A stretch of 64,000 bases of DNA from Xiheibacterium sp038325765 (GTDB lineage: Bacteria > Myxococcota_A > Polyangia > Nannocystales > Nannocystaceae). Positions 56,642 to 64,000 of this stretch are shown piece by piece. The DNA lies in the NCBI GenBank assembly GCA_038325765.1, contig JBBQJI010000025.1, positions 36,724 to 100,723 on the forward strand, read 5' to 3'. Made by a program: the position numbers and the translations under genes. How positions within the stretch are numbered: the first letter of the stretch is position 1; each line of letters begins with the position of its first letter. A model generated the notes under the pieces. That model was given only the letters and a program-made list of their open reading frames with translations, had not been told where the DNA came from and searched no databases.

Positions 56642-58561
56642 TCACTCCCGCGTCAGGTACGGATATCCCTGCAGCAGACCGAGCGACCACGACTCGCCGA
56701 GCGAGGTCTCGGTGTCGAGGTGCCGCTTGCGGATCTCGTGGACCATGCTCTCGACGTCGAAGCCCACCGACGCGAGGGTGTCCTCGTTGGTGGCACCGAT
56801 CTTGAGGTCGAGGAACACGTCGCCGAATGCGATGCGCTCGACGCCGGGCGACGGCGGCGGCTCACCAGTGCCGCGGACCACGATCTCATGCGTGCGGGAG
56901 AACAGGTTGTGATCGTTGGCCAGGCTGTCCTGGTAGGCGCCGGTCATGAAGAACCCGAGGAAGTAGCGCTCGTCCTTGCTGGAGCGCTCGTGCAGCGGCA
57001 AAAACCGCAGGTTCTCGTCGGGGTGGGCGAAGATGTTCACGCAACCGTCGCTGTCGCAGGTGATGTCGACGATCTGGGTCTGCAGCGTGGGCCGCTCGCC
57101 GTGGCGCGACAGCGGTGCTGCCGGGAACACGTGGTCGATGCTCCAGGTGTCGGGCAGCGACTGGAAGATCGAGAAGTTGGCGAGGTACTTGTGCTGCGCC
57201 GCGTTGAGGTAGTCGGTGATCTCCTCGGACGGCCGCGAGAGCTGCTCGATGATGCGCACGGTCTTGGCTCGCACCCGCTGGAAGAGGCCCTCGGCGCTCG
57301 CACGATCTTCGATCGACAGGTACCCGGTCGAGAACAGCTCGAGGGCCTCGTCGCGGAAATCGAGCGCGTCGTGGAAGTACTCCTCGTAGTTCTTGGCGTT
57401 GATGTGCTCGAGGGTCTCGCGCAGCTGATCGATGAGCCGGTGCTCGTCCTCGTGCTTGTCGTTGATCGGCAGCAGCTCGCCTTGGACCTCGCGGAGGTCG
57501 GTGATGCACACCGCGTGGTTGGCGACCAGCGCGCGTCCGCTCTCGGTGATGATCGTGGGCGGCCGGGCCTCGCACTCCTCGATCACGCCCGCGACCTCAT
57601 AGACGACCTGCGAAGCGTACTCCTCGATCGTGTAGTTCGCCGACGACGGGTACGAGGTGCGGCTGCCGTCGTAGTCGACGCCGAGACCGCCACCCAGATC
57701 GAGGTAGCGCATCTGCGGCGCATACTGCTGCAGCGCCGAGTACAGCCGCGCGCCCTCGCGCGCCGCCTGCTTGATGCGCTTGATGCGGGTGATCTGCGAG
57801 CCGATGTGGAAGTGCAGCAACACCAGGTGGTGGACCAGCGACGCCTCCTCGAGGTGGCGCACCACCGCGAGGATCTCGTTGGTGGTGAGGCCGAACTTCG
57901 AGGTCTCGCCGCCCGAGCCCTGCCAGCGCCCGCTGCCCTTGGTGTAGAGCTTGGCCCGCACGCCCAGGTCGGGTCGCTTGTGCCACTGGTGCTCCTTGCC
58001 GACCTCGATGAAGCGGATGACCTCGCGGATCGACTCGATGATCACGACGACGTGATGCCCGAGTTCGGCCGCGTGATAGGCCATGCGCATGAACTCGCGG
58101 TCCTTGAAGCCGTTGACGAGCAGAGGCGATCCCTCGTGGGGCTCGCGGGCCATCGCGAGCAGCAGCTCGGGCTTGCTGCCGGCCTCGAGACCGTAGCCGT
58201 ACTCGCGCGGCGCGCTGACGACCGCCTCGATCACCACGCGTTTTTGGTTGACCTTGATCGGGAACACGCCGGTGTAGTCACCGACGAACGCGTTCTCCTT
58301 GATCGCGGCATCGAAGGCGCGCTTGAGCCGCTCCATCTGCCCGTGGATCATCGTGGGGAAGCGGGCGACGAACGGCGTCCGGATGCCGCGCTTCTCCAAG
58401 AAGAGCGCCATCTCGTGCAGATCGATCGGCGGCAGCTTGGGCGCCCGGAACAGCAGGTGCCCGACGTCGTTCACTCCGACGATCTCCGCGCCCCAGCGAT
58501 CGACGCCGTAGCGCTTGAGCGAGTTCTCCATCGCGTAGGCGTTGGGTGAGGGCGTGTCCAC
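56642..58561 (-). CDS. speA: Biosynthetic arginine decarboxylase
   Basis: The 639-residue product is a PLP enzyme converting arginine to agmatine, the first step of a putrescine route. The PLP Lys lies in VFPIKVNQKR; other signatures are LEAGSKPELLLAM, LLHFHIGSQI, YLDLGGGLGVDY, ESGRALVANHAVC and the C-terminal CDSDGCVN (the catalytic Cys) with FFMTGAYQDSL. Length matches SpeA (about 630-660). GTG 58561 is chosen to leave some 17 residues before KRYGVDRWG as in the family; ATG 58531 is the alternative. No agmatine-processing gene lies next to it. Confidence 0.96.
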   Translation of the reverse strand: MDTPSPNAYAMENSLKRYGVDRWGAEIVGVNDVGHLLFRAPKLPPIDLHEMALFLEKRGIRTPFVARFPTMIHGQMERLKRAFDAAIKENAFVGDYTGVFPIKVNQKRVVIEAVVSAPREYGYGLEAGSKPELLLAMAREPHEGSPLLVNGFKDREFMRMAYHAAELGHHVVVIIESIREVIRFIEVGKEHQWHKRPDLGVRAKLYTKGSGRWQGSGGETSKFGLTTNEILAVVRHLEEASLVHHLVLLHFHIGSQITRIKRIKQAAREGARLYSALQQYAPQMRYLDLGGGLGVDYDGSRTSYPSSANYTIEEYASQVVYEVAGVIEECEARPPTIITESGRALVANHAVCITDLREVQGELLPINDKHEDEHRLIDQLRETLEHINAKNYEEYFHDALDFRDEALELFSTGYLSIEDRASAEGLFQRVRAKTVRIIEQLSRPSEEITDYLNAAQHKYLANFSIFQSLPDTWSIDHVFPAAPLSRHGERPTLQTQIVDITCDSDGCVNIFAHPDENLRFLPLHERSSKDERYFLGFFMTGAYQDSLANDHNLFSRTHEIVVRGTGEPPPSPGVERIAFGDVFLDLKIGATNEDTLASVGFDVESMVHEIRKRHLDTETSLGESWSLGLLQGYPYLTRE

Positions 58562-58810
58562 GATGGGCGTGGTACCGCCCGTGACCCCTCGGTGCAAGCG
58601 CGGAGATCGGTCCGGCCGCTGCGGGGTGCTCGCGGGCCGGCACGGCGAGTTGTCGCGACCGCCCGTGCCGCCGCCTCGGGCACGCGCATTCGCGGTCGCA
58701 CGGGGCTCGCCAGCGGCCGCGCCCTCGGGAGTGGTGACGGTGAGGTGACGCGGGGGTGCCCCGGGCCGGGACGCCTGCGGCGGCACACGGCTTGCTCATC
58801 GAGTGGTCCC

Positions 58811-59512
58811 ATGCTGGCCACGACCCCGCTGCACGGCATCTTGACGCTGCTGCTCGCCGCCGCGCCGCAGCTCGCCTCTGCACCCACCTCGGACGAGCCC
58901 ACTGCGGCGCCCGGGGCCACCGGGCGCAGCGACGCCGCCGTGGGCCCCCAGCGCATCGCCGCGGTGGACCCCCGGCGGGCGCCGCCACTGCGTCTGCTCC
59001 GCCGCGGCAAGCTCCACGAGATCCGCCTGTTCGACGCCGCCGGCCGCCTCCGTCACGACGCCCTCGCCGCGCTCCGGGTCCTCATGACCGACCCCAGCAG
59101 CGGCGTCGACCACCCGACCCACTGGCGCCTCGCCACCTTGCTGGTGGCGATCGCGGCCCACTTCCCGGGCGCCACCATCGAGGTCGTCTCCGGCTACCGC
59201 CACGTGAGCCGTCACGCCGATCGCAGCAACCACACCCGCGGCCGCGCCGTGGATCTGCGCGTGGAGGGCGTCGGCAACCGGCGGCTGTTCGAGCTGCTGC
59301 GCGCGTCGTTCGCCGATATCGGCGTCGGCTACTACCCCAACGGCACCTTCGTCCACCTCGACGTCCGCGACGCCGCCACGATCTGGGTGGACTACTCGGG
59401 CGCGGGTCAGACGCCGTGTTACAGCCGCAACCCCCAGGCGGATCTGCGCTCGGGGGTGGTCGAACGCACCACCTACGACGCGGCGGTGGCCGCCGGCTGC
59501 CGCGGAGCCTGA
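58811..59512 (+). CDS. MepK/DUF882-like M15 peptidase, exported
   Basis: About 233 residues with a signal peptide (MLATTPLHGILTLLLAAAPQLASA). The C-terminal domain has the DUF882/M15 zinc site: VSGYRHVSRHADRSNHTRGRAVDLRV (His and Asp ligands) and VHLDVRDA (His). Relatives such as MepK cut peptidoglycan cross-links. A middle segment with LRVLMTDPSSGVDHPTHWRLA is also family-like. ATG 58811 is chosen. It is divergent from speA and followed by a GC-rich gap and a lipoprotein gene. Confidence 0.88.
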   Translation: MLATTPLHGILTLLLAAAPQLASAPTSDEPTAAPGATGRSDAAVGPQRIAAVDPRRAPPLRLLRRGKLHEIRLFDAAGRLRHDALAALRVLMTDPSSGVDHPTHWRLATLLVAIAAHFPGATIEVVSGYRHVSRHADRSNHTRGRAVDLRVEGVGNRRLFELLRASFADIGVGYYPNGTFVHLDVRDAATIWVDYSGAGQTPCYSRNPQADLRSGVVERTTYDAAVAAGCRGA

Positions 59513-59520
59513 CGCCGGTC

Positions 59521-59550
59521 GGGGCGGGCCGGGGCGGGCCGGGGCGGGGC
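59521..59550 (+). repeat. G-rich 10-base tandem repeat
   Basis: Three consecutive copies of GGGGCGGGCC (the last one GGGGCGGGGC) lie nine bases after the stop of the M15 peptidase gene. Six runs of at least three Gs within 30 bases could fold into a G-quadruplex on the plus strand. It lies 46 bases before the next start codon. Confidence 0.9.
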
Positions 59551-59595
59551 GGCCGCCGGCGTGACGCCGCGGTGGGCCGCACGTATCATCCGCCC

Positions 59596-60540
59596 ATGCA
59601 CTCTTTCCGCGCCGCGTGCGTCGTCGCCACCCTCGCCCTGCTCGGCTGCAGCGAGGACGCCCCGGTCGATGGCACCACGACCACGGGCGAGCCCGAACCG
59701 ACCCCCTGCTCCGACGAAGAGCCGTGCCCGATGCCGGAGGATCAGGTGTGCCTGGTCGGTCAGTGCCACGACGGCATCGCGCCCGTGCTCGAGATCGTGT
59801 CGCCCGAGCAAGAGCAGAGCGCGGACTGGACGCCCGGCGGCGACACCACCGATCTCGAAGTGACGGTTCGCGTGCGCGGCTTCCAGATCGTCGATCCCGA
59901 GATCGATCCGACCAACGTGCGCGCCGCCGGCCACGTCATCCTCGAGCTCGACGGCACCGAGGTCGCGATGATCATCGAGGGCGACGCCGCTGCGGGTGTG
60001 ACCGTGAGGGTGCCCGCGATCGCCGCCGCGGGCCCGCACCGCCTCGCCGCGCACCTGCGACTGTCCGACGGCACGCCCTACGATCACCCCGAGGCCGCGG
60101 TGCGCCGGTTCTTCTGGTTCGCCGACGGCGCGCCGCGGGTCGGCGTGGTCAGCCCGTGGCCGGGCGACGAGTTCACCACCGGCGCGCAGCCCCTCGACGT
60201 CACCGCCGCGACCGTGGACTTCGAGTTGGTGCCCGCGGCTGCCGACAAGGCGCCCGGGGCAGTGGGCGTGGTCCATGTCTTCTTCGACGCCGAGTTCCCC
60301 AGCTGCGGCGAGTCACCCGCGTGCGCCGACGCCTACAACGGCGTGGTCGCGCCGACCGGCCCCGCGTCGTCCGCACTGGGCTCGGTCACGCTGCCCGCCG
60401 ACGACGCCTCGGCGACGTCGATCCTGACCGTGCACCTCGCCCACACCGACCACGAGCCGTATTGCCAGCCGGATCTCATCGGCTGCCTGCCGGTGTGGGA
60501 CTCGGTCGAGCTGCCCCGCATCGTGCCCGGCGGCATGTGA
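59596..60540 (+). CDS. Lipoprotein of unknown function
   Basis: About 314 residues. Signal peptide with lipobox ALLGC (Cys18), then a Thr/Gly/Glu linker with GTTTTGEPEP and a Cys motif (PCSDEEPCPMPEDQVCLVGQC). The rest looks like beta-sandwich repeats (VTVRVRGFQIVDPE, VTAATVDFELVPAA, LTVHLAHTDH) with HxDH-type clusters. I do not recognise a family. ATG 59596 gives the clean signal. It is 124 bases before ettA, on the same strand, but the spacing allows a separate promoter. Confidence 0.75.
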   Translation: MHSFRAACVVATLALLGCSEDAPVDGTTTTGEPEPTPCSDEEPCPMPEDQVCLVGQCHDGIAPVLEIVSPEQEQSADWTPGGDTTDLEVTVRVRGFQIVDPEIDPTNVRAAGHVILELDGTEVAMIIEGDAAAGVTVRVPAIAAAGPHRLAAHLRLSDGTPYDHPEAAVRRFFWFADGAPRVGVVSPWPGDEFTTGAQPLDVTAATVDFELVPAAADKAPGAVGVVHVFFDAEFPSCGESPACADAYNGVVAPTGPASSALGSVTLPADDASATSILTVHLAHTDHEPYCQPDLIGCLPVWDSVELPRIVPGGM

Positions 60541-60664
60541 CGACTGCGCCGCGCCCGAGGGCTGACCCGAGGGCCAGCCGGATGACTGATCTGGCCGCCG
60601 TCACTTCGGGCGCGCCCTGGGTTTGTTATGCTGCGCCACCCCGGCCACGGCCGGTGCGCAAGTC

Positions 60665-62333
<1,669 letters not shown>

Positions 62334-62344
<11 letters not shown>

Positions 62345-62987
62345 GTTGCGGTTCGGCGAACTCTGCCTGCGTCTGGCAGCGGGTGCAGACGTAGAGGCTC
62401 CGTGCGGGGCGGCCGATCATCAGGCGGATGATCGGCGCGCCGCAGCGGCGGCAGCCCAGGTTGGTGCGACCGTAGACCCAGAGCCTGTCGGCGGGCCGCA
62501 GTGCCCGTCCGCGGCGGGGCTCCATCACGTGCACCGTGTCGCGGTGACCGTCGGCGACGCCGCGCTGCAGCATGGTCCGCGCGAGCGCCCACAGGGTGCG
62601 CAGCCGGTCCGGCAGCAGCGCGTGCACCGTGGTGCTGGGCGCGAGGCCCGACGCGAACATCACCTCGCTGCGGAACACGTTGCCGACCCCCGCGGCGATC
62701 GACTGATCGAGCAGGGCCTCGGCGATGCGGCGCTCGAGCGTGCTCGCGGCGTAGGTGCGCAGGACGACGTCGTCGAGATCGACGTGGGCCGTCGGGGCCG
62801 ACGCGCCGCAGCGCGGCGATGAAGCCCCGGTCGTCGCGCCGCGAGAAGCGGGCAGTCCGGAGGCTGCGCCACCACCGACACCGCGGCGCTCGCCACGATC
62901 GCGGACCCACAGGCGGACGAGCGGCTCGCCGAGCAGCACCGGGGTGAGCCGGCGCGCGAGGCGGTGGATCGTGTCGCCCTCGGGCAC
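62334..62987 (-). pseudogene. Nei/Fpg-family DNA glycosylase, internally deleted and frameshifted
   Basis: The 217-residue frame begins MPEGDTIHRLARRLTPVLLG, with the catalytic Pro2 and Glu3 of the Nei/Fpg glycosylases, and ends with the helix-two-turn-helix (RRIAEALLDQSIAAGVGNVFRSEVMF) and a zinc finger (CRRCGAPI and CTRCQTQ). The central part is abnormal: homologues are about 270 residues, and the conserved beta-sandwich with GKHLL and the HLRM strand is missing. Around 62830-62890 another frame holds LRTARFSRRDDRGFIAALRRVGPD, which aligns to the expected LRTA...LGPD region, so a deletion plus a compensating frameshift is likely. It may be a decaying repair gene or a sequence error. Confidence 0.7.
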
Positions 62988-63568
62988 GGTACCGGGGAGC
63001 TCAGGTCACGGGGGGCGGGGCGCATGCGGCAGGGGAGGAAGACGCGCGCGTGCGACGCTCGACGCCGACGAGTGCTGGGTGCAGCCGCGAGGGCCGTCGG
63101 CACATCGCGTGGGCGCGGCGTGCGGCGGGACTCCCTCGCCTGGCGACGAGCGACGTCGCGTGCGTTCAAAGTTAGCGCGCGACGAGGCAGACGTCGTCGA
63201 AGTACGCGTCGCAGAACTGGCCACCGTCCTTGTCGCAGCGCGACACCACCTGGACGCTGCGGGTGCCCGCGTCTTCGAGCGCTGCGCGGCGTTCTGAGCC
63301 GAGGCCAGACGGACGAGACGCCTGGCGCTGACTCTGCCGTCGACGACCGAGCGATGCCGCTCGTGGCGCGGCAACCGCGAGGTCACGGGGATTCAACATC
63401 GAAGAATCTTCGGGGCGGGCCTTGTGATCCGACGTTTCTCCCCTAAAAACCCCGTGCTTCGGCGCGCCCGACGACGTGCGCAACTGTCGCGCGTCGAGGT
63501 TCGCTGCTTGCGGAATCCGTCCGCCGATCCCTCGGACTCCAACGTCCGACAGAACAGGAACAATCGAA
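62988..63568. other. Long intergenic stretch, mostly without recognisable genes
   Basis: About 580 bases between the nei-like gene and the fasciclin gene. Apart from the remnant at 63172-63288 I see no convincing coding frame: open frames on both strands have Arg/Ser/Pro-rich shadow composition. The right part (63420-63568) is less GC-rich with TCCCCTAAAAACCCC and probably holds the fasciclin promoter. Confidence 0.4.
63172..63288 (-). pseudogene. Remnant of the 3' end of an exported-protein gene
   Basis: The last 38 codons of a reverse frame read ALEDAGTRSVQVVSRCDKD and then FCDAYFDDVCLVAR before a stop. This has natural composition and the FDDV ending typical of carbohydrate-binding-type beta-sandwiches, whereas the frame further upstream is Arg/Ser-rich shadow. 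The domain start and any signal peptide are missing, so this looks like a decayed gene end. Low certainty. Confidence 0.35.
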
Positions 63569-63982
63569 ATGCATGATATCGTCGATACCGCCGTCGCCGC
63601 TGGCTCGTTCAAGACCCTTGCGGCCGCGCTCACCGCTGCCGATCTCGTCTCGACCTTGAAGGGTGCGGGCCCCTTCACCGTGTTCGCCCCGACCGACGAG
63701 GCGTTTGCCAAGCTGCCTGCCGGCACGGTCGAAGCATTGCTCGGGGACATCCCGAAGCTGAAGGCGATCCTCACCTACCACGTGGTCTCCGGCAAGGTCA
63801 TGGCCGCGGACGTGGTCGAGCTGGATGGCAAGTCTGCCACCACCGTCAACGGAGCGGCGATCCACGTGACCACCACCGGCGGGGTCAAGTTGAACGGCGA
63901 GTCGAACGTCGTCAAGACCGACATCGAATGCACCAATGGCGTCATCCACGTCATCGATTCGGTGATCTTGCCTCCGAGCTGA
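63569..63982 (+). CDS. Fasciclin (FAS1)-domain protein, no signal peptide
   Basis: The 137-residue product is a single FAS1 domain. The H1 box is GPFTVFAPTDEAFAKLPAG, followed by LKAILTYHVVSGKVMAADVV, and the H2 box is CTNGVIHVIDSVILPP. FAS1 domains mediate adhesion, usually in exported proteins. Here ATG 63569 is preceded by an AGGA ribosome-binding sequence and the protein starts MHDIVDTAVAAGSF, without a signal peptide; many bacterial single-domain FAS1 proteins are exported with one. A longer frame upstream to 63476 does not add a signal. Confidence 0.9.
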   Translation: MHDIVDTAVAAGSFKTLAAALTAADLVSTLKGAGPFTVFAPTDEAFAKLPAGTVEALLGDIPKLKAILTYHVVSGKVMAADVVELDGKSATTVNGAAIHVTTTGGVKLNGESNVVKTDIECTNGVIHVIDSVILPPS

Positions 63983-64000
63983 CTCACCTCGCTTCGCCGT

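Overview
The window is 64 kb of very GC-rich, densely packed bacterial DNA. Several features point to a predatory-type myxobacterium (Myxococcota), most like the Nannocystaceae group. These are many lipoproteins with Thr/Gly/Ser/Asp-rich linkers after the lipid-modified Cys, a MYXO-CTERM-like C-terminal tail, several Ser/Thr kinases with TPR tails, four ECF sigma factors, a ferrochelatase with an internal four-Cys insert, and frequent GTGA/ATGA stop-start overlaps. This is an inference from gene content; no rRNA or tRNA gene was found. I see no insertion sequence, integrase, prophage or CRISPR array, so it looks like ordinary chromosome.

Layout. 1-3.1 kb (minus): RNase R-like exonuclease (cut by the left edge) and a PQQ-propeller lipoprotein. 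3.3-4.7 kb (plus): an AblB-like acetyltransferase and a small lipoprotein with a clear terminator. 4.7-7.5 kb (minus): a SpoIID-domain lipoprotein and a VWA lipoprotein. 7.6-10.3 kb (plus): ECF sigma, FecR/TPR membrane regulator and a barrel-like envelope protein, coupled by GTGA overlaps. 10.4-13.8 kb (plus): htpG coupled to hemH. 13.9-15.3 kb (minus): a small hypothetical and a BtuF-like binding protein. 15.5-18.8 kb (plus): barrel-like lipoprotein, ECF sigma, TM anti-sigma-like protein and a lipoprotein. 18.8-26.1 kb (minus): metG, a hypothetical, an ALDH7-type dehydrogenase, slyX and a Slt-type lytic transglycosylase. 26.3-29.9 kb (plus): a fatty acid beta-oxidation pair. 30.0-33.5 kb (plus): Ser/Thr kinase, TM anti-sigma-like protein, ECF sigma and a serine-hydrolase-like lipoprotein without catalytic motifs. 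33.5-35.7 kb (minus): bifunctional salicylyl-CoA/anthraniloyl-CoA hydroxylase. 35.9-38.6 kb (plus): membrane-fused spermidine-synthase-like protein. 38.6-45.2 kb (minus): Ser/Thr kinase-TPR plus ECF sigma, then a UbiA - unknown - glutathione reductase operon. 45.3-49.7 kb (plus): two coupled amidohydrolases, then RidA coupled to a caspase-like (C13) lipoprotein. 49.7-52.3 kb: a pseudokinase and several small proteins including DUF1328. 52.5-56.0 kb (plus): a TM protein with a DUF1566 domain, a small membrane protein coupled to a phosphodiesterase, and a CTP-dependent kinase-like membrane protein. 56.0-58.6 kb (minus): extensin-like protein and arginine decarboxylase. 58.8-62.3 kb (plus): an M15/MepK-like peptidase, a lipoprotein and EttA. 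62.3-64 kb: a damaged Nei/Fpg glycosylase, a gene remnant and a fasciclin-domain protein.

How the genes work together. The strongest theme is envelope-linked signalling. Three of the four ECF sigma genes sit beside a single-pass membrane regulator with a TPR-like tail. Two of those modules also carry a protein with a short N-domain, a Pro-rich linker and a barrel-like C-terminus; one has a cytosolic kinase instead; the fourth sigma follows a kinase-TPR gene. The 16.5-17.8 kb and 31.2-32.7 kb sigma/anti-sigma pairs look like paralogues with swapped gene order. The second theme is peptidoglycan and envelope remodelling (SpoIID domain, Slt, MepK-like, extensin-like). The rest is housekeeping (metG, htpG, hemH, rnr, ettA, speA, gor, beta-oxidation).

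Limits. All family calls come from reading motifs, without database search. Many starts are GTG or TTG and are chosen by family length, overlap or Shine-Dalgarno-like sequence.
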